DNA of 10,349 nt from Candidatus Bathyarchaeota archaeon (GCA_937877765.1 CALGBN010000133.1:1-10349), one strand, 5' to 3'. Numbered from the stretch's first letter, positions 1-7,051 are shown. The notes: generated by a model not told the origin, from the letters alone. A program made the numbers and translations.

Positions 1-231
1 TCGGTGGGTATTAACAAGTAGATTCACTTCTTTCAGGTTTCTACCCTGCTCTATTATCAAGGGGAGGATCATATCCTTCGCCGTCTCCTCAAACCCGGAA
101 TCAACTATACCGATTTGTTTCTCACCGAAGAATACTAGAACGCTGCAAAACCAACCCGGCCTCATCTCATGTTTAACAACGTATAGATCATCTGCTACCT
201 TTTCAACAGTCATCTCAATCACGTAATCCAT
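1..231 (-). CDS. Metallo-beta-lactamase-fold protein, N-terminal fragment (runs off the left edge)
   Basis: The minus strand is open from an ATG at 231 to the window edge, giving 77 residues beginning MDYVIEMTVEKVADDLYVVK. The pattern is typical of the start of a metallo-beta-lactamase fold: a 'DDLYVV' strand, a second strand, an 'IGIVDSGFEET' turn with the conserved Asp, a helix, then 'VNLLVNTHR' at residues 69-77. In this family that last segment is the start of the Thr-His-x-x-x-Asp-His metal motif, so His76 would be the first zinc ligand. The rest of the motif lies outside the window. The gene starts 25 bases after the stop of the MFS gene in the same direction, and no TATA box or Shine-Dalgarno site is visible in the gap, so co-transcription is likely. 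Substrate cannot be inferred from the fragment. The family covers hydrolases, flavodiiron proteins and nucleases. Confidence 0.72.
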   Translation of the reverse strand, partial: MDYVIEMTVEKVADDLYVVKHEMRPGWFCSVLVFFGEKQIGIVDSGFEETAKDMILPLIIEQGRNLKEVNLLVNTHR

Positions 232-256
232 TACATTGATATGATAAAAACTGAAT

Positions 257-1435
257 CTAGGATTGATCCCCATTTCTCGCTAATAGATACACTATAACTA
301 GTCCAAGCAGAGTGAAAGCTGATGAGAACTGTAGGGCGCCTTTGGGCCCAAAGTTTTCAGCTATTATCCCGAGGATCAAGGGGTTTATGATGCCGCTCAG
401 GTTTCCGAACATGCTATAGACGGCCATGGCTGTTCCCCGGTATTCTTCATCCGAGTTGGAGGCAACGTACACGTTTCCCGAGGTCAAGTATATCCCGTAT
501 GCGATGCCCTGTACTCCAAGAAGTACGCTTACCAATACCAGTAAGGAGATTTCTGAGACCCCGTAAATAGTCAAAGCCGATAGGGCTAACCCAAAGACCA
601 TCAATACCAACGAACTTATGCGGCCTGTTAAAGCACCCACTGGCAACCGCACTATTGTGCTGGCTAGTCCCCTTGCGGTGAAACCGCTACCGATTTCTGA
701 TTCATCAAACCCTACACTAGCCCCGTATACCGGGAAAAACAGGGTTAGAGCATTGAACATTAACGCGTTGAGATAGTTGGCTATTCCAGCTGCTAAGACT
801 TTACGGTCTTTTATGATAGAGGATATTGTTATGGATGGACCAGTGGAGCCTCTAACTGGTTCACGGTGTTTCTCCTTTACAAAGTACAGTAATGATAGGC
901 TCATGAACCCGAGCAAGGCGCTTACGAGGAAACTCGTACCATATCCATAGAGTTTTGCAGTTATTCCTCCAAGCAAAGGACCCAAGGTGAACCCAATTCC
1001 CATGCTTGTCATATACATTCCCTGTGCTGTGTTTCGGAACTCAGGTCTACTAATCTCGGTCATTAGGAGAAAACCGTTGCTAAATATCATACCTACCCCC
1101 AACCCCAGCATCAATCTCACTGGGTAGAGGTGAAGAGGCGATGCAACCAGAAGATAGCTAAGAGGCACTATAATGAAGAGAATGAGCCCCGGAATCATCA
1201 TACGTCTTCTACCGTACTTGTCGCTGAGTCTACCGAGGGGAAGAGAGAATAGAAGCATTGCTAGCGCTGATATTGAACCATATGAGCCCAAGGTGCTTAG
1301 GCTTGCTCCTGTCTTTTGAGCGAAAGCCGGGAAGATCGGTATGATTGTACTGTGGCTGGCGTCTGCGAAGAAAATAGCGAGACAAAGCAAAATCACTTCA
1401 CGGGAAAACCTTTGATTTTCGACTATTTCCTTCAT
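257..1435 (-). CDS. MFS transporter (drug/metabolite efflux type)
   Basis: A protein of 392 residues from the ATG at 1435, close to the 390-400 usual for 12-helix major facilitator transporters. Hydrophobic segments alternate with short polar loops throughout. The loop between helices 2 and 3 carries the MFS signature motif A, 'GRLSDKYGRRRMM' (residues 68-80), with the conserved Asp and Arg residues. The first helix contains 'FFADASHSTIIPIFPAF', similar to the H+-antiporter branch of the family. A longer reading from GTG at 1453 adds six residues. I prefer the ATG because a TTTAAA box (1459-1464) lies about 26 bases upstream, giving a leaderless transcript. Divergent from the zinc-ribbon gene and followed by a metallo-beta-lactamase-fold gene 25 bases downstream. 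The substrate is unknown; a small-molecule exporter is the family default, not a reading from this sequence. Confidence 0.9.
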   Translation of the reverse strand: MKEIVENQRFSREVILLCLAIFFADASHSTIIPIFPAFAQKTGASLSTLGSYGSISALAMLLFSLPLGRLSDKYGRRRMMIPGLILFIIVPLSYLLVASPLHLYPVRLMLGLGVGMIFSNGFLLMTEISRPEFRNTAQGMYMTSMGIGFTLGPLLGGITAKLYGYGTSFLVSALLGFMSLSLLYFVKEKHREPVRGSTGPSITISSIIKDRKVLAAGIANYLNALMFNALTLFFPVYGASVGFDESEIGSGFTARGLASTIVRLPVGALTGRISSLVLMVFGLALSALTIYGVSEISLLVLVSVLLGVQGIAYGIYLTSGNVYVASNSDEEYRGTAMAVYSMFGNLSGIINPLILGIIAENFGPKGALQFSSAFTLLGLVIVYLLARNGDQS

Positions 1436-1458
1436 ACACGCAACAATGAACACCCGGG

Positions 1459-1464
1459 TTTAAA
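1459..1464 (-). promoter_or_regulatory. TATA-like box for the MFS transporter
   Basis: TTTAAA is centred about 26 bases upstream of the ATG at 1435. This matches archaeal TATA-to-start spacing for a leaderless transcript and favours that ATG over the GTG at 1453, which would lie only about 8 bases from the box. Predicted from spacing only. Confidence 0.45.
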
Positions 1465-1496
1465 CAATTACCGCAAACCACGCCACATATACTACC

Positions 1497-1504
1497 TTTA
1501 TAAT
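1497..1504 (+). promoter_or_regulatory. TATA box for the zinc-ribbon protein
   Basis: TTTATAAT is centred about 25 bases before the ATG at 1526, the expected distance from an archaeal TATA box to the transcription start. Transcription would therefore begin at or next to the start codon. No Shine-Dalgarno motif precedes the ATG. Confidence 0.6.
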
Positions 1505-1525
1505 CCACTAACCCCAAAAACAGGT

Positions 1526-2116
1526 ATGCCATACTGTAGCAACTGTGGTTCTCAGATAGTTGCAGGAAGCAAGTTCTGTAGCAACTGTGGCGCACCACAA
1601 CAAACAACACCCCCACAACCAACCACTGCTCCGGCTCCACAACAGCCACAGCCACAAGGTGAACCCATCCAAGCCTACATCCAGCAATGCAAATACGGTT
1701 TTCCCGTCAACACATTCACACTATTTGTTACGAACCGTAGGATAATCGCAGCTAAGACAGGCGGACTAGGCGCAAACTTTGCGGCTGCAGGAGCAGCAAG
1801 CGGCGGAATAATCGGAGGGCTCATCGGGGCAGGAATAGATGCACGTGCAACTGGTGGGATGAACAAGAAAACACTAGAGTACAGTCAGTTGACGCCTGAT
1901 CAGATGATATCCAGAGACAAGAAGAACTTTGAGATCCCGTTACCCAGTGTACAGAGTGTCGAGATGAAACAACCGGGTTTCATTGGTCAAGGTGAGATAA
2001 AGTTCATCACACCGGGAAAAGACCACAAATTCATGCTTGACGTATCAAAGGAGATATTCGCCCAGTATATCCCTATGCTACAGGGAATACTGCCTGGAAG
2101 AGTCTATGTAAAGTAG
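1526..2116 (+). CDS. Zinc-ribbon protein with Pro/Gln linker and PH-like domain containing a Gly/Ala-rich insert
   Basis: 196 residues from the ATG at 1526. Residues 4-21 form a zinc ribbon with two CxxC knuckles (Cys4, Cys7, Cys18, Cys21), ending in the usual 'FCSNCGAP'. Residues 23-45 are a Pro/Gln/Thr-rich flexible linker. The remainder looks like a PH-like/GRAM-type beta domain: 'FTLFVTNRRII' at 64-74 matches the strand-turn signature common in bacterial and archaeal PH-like domains, and 'IPLPSVQSVEM' and 'GEIKFITPG' provide later strands. Between them, residues 79-111 form a Gly/Ala-rich stretch with 'GGIIGGLIGAGID', which could be a glycine-zipper-like hairpin that touches a membrane. 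The frame stays open upstream of 1526, but the TATA box spacing and the zinc ribbon at the very N terminus support this start. Role unknown; such modular proteins are common in archaea and usually hypothetical. Confidence 0.85.
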   Translation: MPYCSNCGSQIVAGSKFCSNCGAPQQTTPPQPTTAPAPQQPQPQGEPIQAYIQQCKYGFPVNTFTLFVTNRRIIAAKTGGLGANFAAAGAASGGIIGGLIGAGIDARATGGMNKKTLEYSQLTPDQMISRDKKNFEIPLPSVQSVEMKQPGFIGQGEIKFITPGKDHKFMLDVSKEIFAQYIPMLQGILPGRVYVK

Positions 2117-2135
2117 ACAAACCCTATTTTTCTAT
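2117..2135 (+). terminator. Possible T-rich terminator after the zinc-ribbon gene
   Basis: A five-T run (2127-2131) lies just after the stop codon, without a clear hairpin. Short T-tracts are the usual intrinsic termination signal in archaea. The signal is weak. Confidence 0.3.
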
Positions 2136-2171
2136 TATCCTTCTCTAAACAATTGCTATTTGATATCATGG

Positions 2172-2178
2172 TATAAAA
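2172..2178 (+). promoter_or_regulatory. TATA box for the PfpI-family gene
   Basis: TATAAAA is centred about 25 bases before a TTG at 2200 and about 34 bases before the ATG at 2209. Transcription is expected near 2200, which would leave a leader of about 9 bases before the ATG, or none if the TTG is used. Confidence 0.6.
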
Positions 2179-2208
2179 TGCGCCATCCCAAGTCATTACT
2201 TGATTGAA

Positions 2209-2718
2209 ATGACTAAAGCAATTGTACTCGTCGAGAACGGGTTCGAGGATATTGAGCTTCTTTACCCTTATTACAGGTTAATGGAGGCAGGATACAAGGT
2301 TGATGTTGTTGGTCCAACCAGTGGAGAAACTTACAAGGGTAAGAAAGGAGGAAGCATCAGCTCCAGCAAAGCACCCGAAGAAGTTGATGTGACTGAATAC
2401 GATGTATTGATTGTACCTGGAGGTTGGGCACCAGACCGTATGAGAACCAAGGAAAACATGGTAAAATTAGTGAAAGAAGCTGATGAACATGGCTTGGTTA
2501 TTGGAGCCATCTGTCACGCTGCTCAACTATTAATCGAGGCAGAGATAGTCAAGGGACGAAACTTGACTTGTGTAAAGAGCGTATCAACTGACGTGAAAAA
2601 CGCTGGAGGCCGCTATACCAACGAGGCTCTCGTGGTAGATGGAAATCTTGTTACAAGCAGGTATCCAGCTGATATCCCGGTATGGATGCCAGCAGTAATT
2701 GAGAAAGCATCAAAATAA
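2209..2718 (+). CDS. PfpI/DJ-1 family protein (class I glutamine amidotransferase-like fold)
   Basis: 169 residues from the ATG at 2209, the usual length of the PfpI branch of the DJ-1/ThiJ superfamily (166-180). The N terminus 'VENGFEDIELLYP' carries the conserved Glu13. The nucleophile elbow 'GAICHAAQLL' places Cys102 and His103. 'LIVPGGWAPDRMR' contains Asp76 at the position where Pyrococcus PfpI has the Glu that acts across the subunit interface. The C terminus 'VTSRYPADIPVWM' is also characteristic. Members have been described as intracellular peptidases, chaperones or glyoxal-adduct deglycases, and the sequence does not decide between these. Starting at TTG 2200 would add three residues. 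A strong T-tract follows the stop, so the gene is probably monocistronic. Confidence 0.9.
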   Translation: MTKAIVLVENGFEDIELLYPYYRLMEAGYKVDVVGPTSGETYKGKKGGSISSSKAPEEVDVTEYDVLIVPGGWAPDRMRTKENMVKLVKEADEHGLVIGAICHAAQLLIEAEIVKGRNLTCVKSVSTDVKNAGGRYTNEALVVDGNLVTSRYPADIPVWMPAVIEKASK

Positions 2719-2720
2719 TC

Positions 2721-2732
2721 TCCCCTTTTTTT
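2721..2732 (+). terminator. T-tract terminator after the PfpI-family gene
   Basis: TCCCC followed by seven T residues, starting three bases past the stop codon. This looks like a typical archaeal T-tract terminator, with no hairpin required. Confidence 0.5.
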
Positions 2733-2740
2733 AGCTTTAC

Positions 2741-2748
2741 AATATAAG
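2741..2748 (+). promoter_or_regulatory. TATA box for the disrupted membrane-protein gene
   Basis: AATATAAG is centred about 26 bases before the ATG at 2771, matching a leaderless start. It also argues for the ATG at 2771 over the adjacent TTG at 2768. Confidence 0.55.
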
Positions 2749-3158
2749 ACGTCCTTCAATTGTTTTATTGATGAAGATTCGGCAACCAGTGTTTCTCCTA
2801 GTCTTGGCCTTGATAATGGTCTATGCTACTTTTTACGCCCCTGGGAGTAATGCTGAAAACTTTGCCTTGATTCAGAGAATGTATTCTGGTGAATTTCATA
2901 GCGTAAATCCTCTAATATTTTCGGTTTTCAATCTTTTAGGGGTATGGCCTATGATTTATGCCGTACTTGTTCTGGAGGAAGCAGAATCCCAGCCTTTCCC
3001 GGTTTGGCCTTTTATTTTATTGAGTTTCTTCATGGGGGGTTTCATTTATCTGGTTTATTTTGGGTTGAGAGAGCCAAGCCGTGTGTTGAGGCCTCAGATC
3101 AATTTGCAGAAACGCGTTGAAACCAGAAAAAACATGATTCTGTTATCATTGGTGGGAT

Positions 3159-3189
3159 TATTGCTAGTTTTCAGACCAATGGGTTGGTT
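3159..3189 (+). repeat. 31-base perfect direct repeat, copy 1
   Basis: Identical to 3210-3240, with a period of 51 bases and 20 non-repeated bases between copies. The two copies are read in different frames of the host gene. The first 11-12 bases (TATTGCTAGTTT) would occur twice even in the reconstructed intact gene and could have served as the microhomology for a template switch. Confidence 0.95.
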
Positions 3190-3209
3190 TATGGTGACTG
3201 GAGTGGATA

Positions 3210-3240
3210 TATTGCTAGTTTTCAGACCAATGGGTTGGTT
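3210..3240 (+). repeat. 31-base perfect direct repeat, copy 2 (probable source copy)
   Basis: Identical to 3159-3189. It is probably the original copy, because here it is read as 'IASFQTNGLV', continuous with the well-behaved downstream protein sequence, whereas copy 1 interrupts the frame. Confidence 0.9.
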
Positions 3241-3420
3241 CACATTATGAGTCTTGATTTTATCTTAATCTCGTTGCTTTTCCCTTTGTTAGTAAAAGAT
3301 GATATGATAAGGCGCGACAAATACAACCTGTTTGATTGGGCGATTTACTCTTTCATACCCGTTATTAGCGCTCTGTTTTATCTTAACAGACGGCTTGACA
3401 AGTAAACTCAAAGGGGTCAG

Positions 3421-3427
3421 TTTATAG
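3421..3427 (+). promoter_or_regulatory. TATA-like box for the small membrane-protein gene
   Basis: TTTATAG is centred 27 bases before the ATG at 3451, again fitting a leaderless transcript. It supports a real gene start at 3451. Confidence 0.5.
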
Positions 3428-3450
3428 CGGATTACTTGTTTCTTGTCTGT

Positions 3451-3871
3451 ATGGATGATAACAATCTGGAGGACTGGGTCAGTAAGGCTGTAAAGTTTCT
3501 TATTGGCTTGTTATTGTTGATTGCTTCTAGGTTTGTTATCGGTTTTCTATTCGGGTTATTATATTATAGATGATTTTGTGATTTTTTTGAAAAGAGATAT
3601 TACTTGTTTCACCGATTCTAATCCTATGATTGAGTTATCTGAGATACTCAAGAGTACTCTTCCAAATTATCCTACGTGTCCTGTTGCTGTTCTCGTAAAA
3701 ACGCTAACAGGTGGCGTACCCGATAATATGACTGAGAAAGAGGTAATCGATTTACTCGCTTCTATTAAGAAGCATGAAGAGGAGCTTCGATTGTTCAGAA
3801 AACTACTAGAGCGGGAGTTATTGAACTATCAAGTAGAATCGATTCTCAGAGATAAAAACGAAGAAAACTAA
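3451..3871 (+). pseudogene. Small single-helix membrane protein with coiled-coil tail, apparently frameshifted
   Basis: From the ATG at 3451 the frame reads MDDNNLEDWVSKAVKF, then a hydrophobic segment, and stops at 3573 after 40 residues. A second frame, offset by one base, is open from 3521 to 3871. It continues with hydrophobic residues, 'IIDDFVIFLKRDI', a polar region with three cysteines, and an acidic/basic helical tail 'EKEVIDLLASIKKHEEEL...' likely to form a coiled coil. Dropping one base between 3521 and 3573, for example one T in the four-T run at 3543-3546, joins them into a 139-residue protein: short N terminus, one membrane helix, cytoplasmic coiled coil. The downstream frame alone would have to start at a TTG (3521) that abuts a stop codon and has no visible signal. 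Alternatives are two real overlapping small genes, or a sequencing error. No family recognised. Confidence 0.5.
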
Positions 3872-3894
3872 TTATGTCTGTTTAGAAACTGGTG

Positions 3895-3902
3895 TTTTAT
3901 AC
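3895..3902 (+). promoter_or_regulatory. TATA box for the M20 amidohydrolase
   Basis: TTTTATAC is centred about 26 bases before a GTG at 3925 and about 35 before the ATG at 3934, so the transcript probably starts near 3925. This is the same arrangement as in the PfpI-family gene. Confidence 0.55.
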
Positions 3903-3933
3903 TTTTCATGCCTGTTAATTATTTGTGTTGATT

Positions 3934-5373
3934 ATGAAGGAAACAGCTTGGAACTGGATAGACACAAACCGAGACGAGATAACCGAGATCAGCGACAAGA
4001 TCTGGGAGTACGCAGAGTATGGGCTCTGTGAGGACAAATCAAGTAAGCTTCTCGCTGAAACCCTTGAAAAACATGGATTCAAGGTAAAAACGGGTGTTGC
4101 AACAATGCCAACAGCTATAATTGCCGAGAAGGGAGAAGGTAAACCTGTAATCGCCGTCATGGGGGAATACGATGCCCTGCCTAATCTTAGCAATAAACGA
4201 GTACCCCACAAGGAGCCGTTGATTGAAGGTGGAATGGGTCACGGATGTGGACATAATATCCATGGCACAACGGCCTTAGCTGCTGCTATCGCCGCCGGGA
4301 AAGCACTAGAGGAACACAAACTGAAGGGCACCATACGGTTCTATGGTACGCCTGCTGAGGAGAACTTTAGCGGAAAACGTATCATGGTGAATCATGGTTT
4401 ATTTGATGATGTGGACGCTGCCCTGAGTCACCACCCGGGAAGTCTGAACGTGGCAACACTAGCCAGCAGTAACGTAATCAGTGGTTGCAGATTCCACTTC
4501 TATGGGAAGTCAAGTCACGCAGCTGGTAACCCAGAGGCTGGTAGAAGTGCCTTGGATGCTGTTGAGTTGATGAATGTTGGAGTAAACTATCTACGAGAAC
4601 ACATTATTCCCGAGGCGAGAATACACTATGTCATTGAGTACGGTGGTGGGCAACCCAACGTTGTGCCAGACTATGCCCGAAGCCACTACTATATACGTGC
4701 ACCTGAACAGGACTTGCTGGAGCCTATCAAGGAACGTGTTATGAAGATAGCTGAAGGCGCCGCCATGATGACTGAGACAAGGCTTGAGGCTGACATTGGT
4801 TACGGAGGATACCATAAGATACCCAACCGCGTCTTGAGTGAGATCGTTACCGCAAACATGAGGGCGGTAGGAGAACCCCAGTATACCTCTGAGGAGTATG
4901 CTTTCGCCGCGGAGCTAGCACAGAGCATCGAATTGGAGGACCGTGAGACTGCGCTTAGAAAGAACAAGGTGCCTGACTGGGAGAAATACGTGGATAAGGA
5001 TATTGTTACCACTATCTTTGATGCGTGGAATGATGGTACCACGAGTCCCGGAAGCACCGATGTTGCTGATGTAAGCTGGATCACACCCACCATGGAGTTC
5101 AACACCGCGTGCAACATCAACGGAGCACCGGGTCATAGCTGGCAGTTCACCGCTTGCAGCGGTACAGCTGTTGGGCATCGGAGCTTGATCTTTGCGGCTA
5201 AGACGATGGCTGGCTCTGTTTTGGATCTATTGACTAATCCTGATCGTGTTGCTGATGCACGTGAGGAGCAGTTGAAGCGTCTGCGTGGTAAAACCTATGA
5301 TAAGGACCCCACGGTTGAGGCTCCATTGGAGAAAGCTAGAGAGCTCGCTAAAGAATACATGGGTAAACATTAA
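3934..5373 (+). CDS. M20 family metallo-amidohydrolase, AbgB-like (aminobenzoyl-glutamate hydrolase type)
   Basis: 479 residues from the ATG at 3934, matching the roughly 480 of the AbgB branch of the M20D peptidases. The di-metal site motifs are all present: 'GHGCGHN' (Cys105, His107), 'TPAEE' (Glu142/Glu143), 'SHHPG' (His166/His167) and the distal 'PGHSW' (His401). 'MGEYDALPNLS' at residues 76-86 is the family strand. A lid/dimerisation domain starts near 184 with 'GCRFHFYGKSSHAAGNPEAGRSALDA'. Family members cleave amide bonds of aminoacylated compounds such as p-aminobenzoyl-glutamate, indole-acetyl amino acids or dipeptides. The exact substrate cannot be read here. Probably cytoplasmic, as no signal peptide is visible. 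GTG 3925 would add three residues. The gene has its own promoter and a strong T-tract after the stop. Confidence 0.93.
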   Translation: MKETAWNWIDTNRDEITEISDKIWEYAEYGLCEDKSSKLLAETLEKHGFKVKTGVATMPTAIIAEKGEGKPVIAVMGEYDALPNLSNKRVPHKEPLIEGGMGHGCGHNIHGTTALAAAIAAGKALEEHKLKGTIRFYGTPAEENFSGKRIMVNHGLFDDVDAALSHHPGSLNVATLASSNVISGCRFHFYGKSSHAAGNPEAGRSALDAVELMNVGVNYLREHIIPEARIHYVIEYGGGQPNVVPDYARSHYYIRAPEQDLLEPIKERVMKIAEGAAMMTETRLEADIGYGGYHKIPNRVLSEIVTANMRAVGEPQYTSEEYAFAAELAQSIELEDRETALRKNKVPDWEKYVDKDIVTTIFDAWNDGTTSPGSTDVADVSWITPTMEFNTACNINGAPGHSWQFTACSGTAVGHRSLIFAAKTMAGSVLDLLTNPDRVADAREEQLKRLRGKTYDKDPTVEAPLEKARELAKEYMGKH

Positions 5374-5412
5374 CCCCTTTTTTTTATTTTGATTAGACCA
5401 GATCTGAGTCTA
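5374..5412. terminator. T-tract and short inverted repeat between convergent genes
   Basis: Right after the M20 stop come CCCC and eight T residues (5378-5385), a good archaeal terminator for the plus strand. TAGAC at 5394-5398 can pair with GTCTA at 5408-5412 and is followed by T-rich sequence on the plus strand, while the A-rich complement follows the histidine kinase on the minus strand. The stem is only five base pairs, so the T-tract is the stronger signal. Confidence 0.45.
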
Positions 5413-5414
5413 TT

Positions 5415-6905
5415 TTATTTTGGTAGTTTGATGGTTATTGTTGTGCCTTTACCCGTTTTTGAGGTGATTTTAATCGTTCCTTCATGGGATTCAACTACTT
5501 GTCTTACAAAACTCAAGCCAAGTCCCATGCCCTTCTGTTTTGTAGTGTAGAATGGTTGACCAATTTGGAGTAGGCTTTCTTCTGGGATGCCGACTCCTGT
5601 GTCACATATTATTATCATCAGATTTTCTCCTTTGAGGTGGCAGTCAATTGTTATGGCACCCCCTTCAGGCATTGCTTCTACGCTGTTTTGGAGAATGTTT
5701 GAGATGGCTCTTAGCAACCTGTTATAATCAATCGACCAAACAAGGGTTTCATCAATGTATAGACTTGTTTCTGCCTTATCTCCAACTTTGGTTTTTATCG
5801 CAGTTTGGATAAGTTCGCTGATGTTGGCTTCTTCCTTTTTTAACTCCCCATTAATAGACTGTGTTTCCCAGTCCTCAAGAATAGTTTTAACATAGTTTAT
5901 CTGGGCTCCTAGAATAGTTCTCATTTTTTGGTTGTCTGGATCTGTGCTTAGTATATGGACTGCATTGTTGATGGCTTGTAGAGGGCTTCTTATATCGTGT
6001 CGTACTTGGTTGTGGATTTCTTGGAAACTTTTTATCGATTCCTTGATTTGCTGTTCTGCCACTAACTCAATTTTTCTTACATAATTCAACCTATTACAAG
6101 CCATTTGTATGTGGCTGGCTAAAATTTCAAGCATCAGCTTGTGATCTTTGTTAAAGGCGTTTACAAAGTTGTGCTCAACATTCAGTACCATCACTGTTTT
6201 ACCGTCGACTACTACTGGGACATCGAGTTCTGACAATGAGCTCACAGAACCAAGTAAATAATCAGGGCTTTTTCGTGTGTCATCAACCATTATTGTCTTT
6301 TTGGTTTTCGCTGCTTTCACCGTTAAACCGGGTCCATCTAATGGCAGGCGGATTCCATCATGCTGTTCATCAAAAGTGTGTAGCACAAGCTCATTGTCGT
6401 CTGCTACTAGAATACTGGAAAACTCAAAATCTAGCGTGGTTTTCATTGCATCCTTGGTTATCTCGATTATTTCTTCGATGTTCTCTGCATTGGATAGTTT
6501 GTCAACGTGTTTGTGGAGAGCGTTCAGTCTTTTTCTCGACCTTATTCTTTCTTTAATGTCTCGGGCTACTATGATATAGACTCGGCTTTCTTCAATGACT
6601 GCAGCCCTAATTATTACCTCAACATCAACCAGTTCTCCATCGAATCGTACTAGATTAACCTCGTATAATCCGGTTGATTCATCAAGCCCTCTTGCCAGTG
6701 CACGTACTTTTTCTCTTAACCCTGGATGAATTATTTCCAAGGCATCTGCGCCTATTAGTTCTGTTGCTTCACCGTATCCTAGTAGTTTGGAAACTGCGGG
6801 GTTTGCGTATATGATTCTTCTATCTTTTACCACAATTAGGGCGTCGGGAAGTTTTTCCATTACTTCTTTTGGTAAATTATTGAAACCAAATAGCAGACGT
6901 TCCAA
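5415..6905 (-). CDS. PAS-GAF sensor histidine kinase (soluble, orphan)
   Basis: 496 residues from a TTG at 6905. Domain order: PAS (about 12-118, with 'DALIVVKDRRIIYANPAVSKLLGY' and the trailing 'ARDIKER'), GAF (about 130-275), a helical linker, a dimerisation/phosphoacceptor segment with 'VRHDIRSPLQAINN' (His303 as acceptor), then an HATPase domain with N-box 'NILQNSVEAMPEGG' (Asn407 region), G1 'DTGVGIP' (435-441) and G2 'GMGLGLSFVRQVV' (459-471). All catalytic boxes look intact. No membrane helix is visible, so the sensor should act in the cytoplasm, as is common for archaeal PAS/GAF kinases. No response regulator lies nearby, so the partner is elsewhere. The TTG start is supported by GAGG (minus strand, 6914-6917) eight bases upstream. 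No ATG fits better without cutting into the region ahead of the PAS domain; the next Met is residue 16. Confidence 0.92.
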   Translation of the reverse strand: MERLLFGFNNLPKEVMEKLPDALIVVKDRRIIYANPAVSKLLGYGEATELIGADALEIIHPGLREKVRALARGLDESTGLYEVNLVRFDGELVDVEVIIRAAVIEESRVYIIVARDIKERIRSRKRLNALHKHVDKLSNAENIEEIIEITKDAMKTTLDFEFSSILVADDNELVLHTFDEQHDGIRLPLDGPGLTVKAAKTKKTIMVDDTRKSPDYLLGSVSSLSELDVPVVVDGKTVMVLNVEHNFVNAFNKDHKLMLEILASHIQMACNRLNYVRKIELVAEQQIKESIKSFQEIHNQVRHDIRSPLQAINNAVHILSTDPDNQKMRTILGAQINYVKTILEDWETQSINGELKKEEANISELIQTAIKTKVGDKAETSLYIDETLVWSIDYNRLLRAISNILQNSVEAMPEGGAITIDCHLKGENLMIIICDTGVGIPEESLLQIGQPFYTTKQKGMGLGLSFVRQVVESHEGTIKITSKTGKGTTITIKLPK

Positions 6906-6913
6906 AACAGGTG

Positions 6914-6917
6914 CCTC
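6914..6917 (-). promoter_or_regulatory. Shine-Dalgarno-like site deciding the TTG start of the histidine kinase
   Basis: On the minus strand GAGG precedes the TTG at 6905 by eight bases. It is one of the few ribosome-site candidates in this window, where most genes look leaderless. A TTTTAAAG stretch near 6942-6949 could be the TATA box, giving a leader of roughly ten or more bases that includes this site. Confidence 0.4.
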
Positions 6918-7051
6918 AATGCATACAAAAAGGAATTTTCTTTAAAATAGAAAATGGATTTCAAATATTAGTTATAAAATTAGATTTCTCCATCGAAAAA
7001 GGTACTTTCACAAATGAAAAATAGAGTTTTATTAAGGAAAAGGTAAGTGGG

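Larger units (their letters stand above)
2771..3405 (+). pseudogene. Six-helix membrane protein gene broken by a templated 20-base insertion
   Basis: Two overlapping frames read as halves of one protein. The first (from ATG 2771) gives hydrophobic helices near residues 5-24, 47-68, 78-98 and 121-133, then runs into a low-quality tail and stops at 3250. The second, +2 relative to it, continues with '...YGDWSGYIASFQTNGLVHIM', 'SLDFILISLLFPLLV', 'DDMIRRDKY' and a last helix ending 'LNRRLDK' at 3405. Removing 20 bases (3167-3186, boundaries ambiguous by about four bases) joins them as '...VGLLLVYGDWSGY...' and yields an uninterrupted 204-residue protein. The removed bases are a copy of sequence about 50 bases downstream. 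The C-terminal 'TNxLVHIMSLDF...LLFPLLxxDD' pattern recalls uncharacterised membrane proteins of cyanobacteria and plastids, from memory only. Function unknown. It may be a true recent inactivation or an assembly error; if translated as written, the product is 159 residues. Confidence 0.7.

Noticed and set aside
1316-1525. N-terminal extension of the zinc-ribbon frame by 70 codons
   Set aside because: It overlaps the MFS gene on the other strand, has no protein-like pattern, and the TATA box at 1497-1504 places the transcript start at 1526, where the zinc ribbon begins.
3159-3240. CRISPR-like or mobile-element repeat
   Set aside because: There are only two 31-base copies, without palindromic character, further units or transposase, and both fall within one coding region; a local duplication explains them.
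3915-5178. Several minus-strand frames of 74-106 codons opposite the M20 gene
   Set aside because: The M20 motifs on the plus strand are complete and the antisense frames show no recognisable features.
6236-6579. Two overlapping plus-strand frames opposite the histidine kinase GAF region
   Set aside because: They lie antisense to the conserved PAS/GAF domains and show composition typical of reverse-complement reading; no start signal is visible.
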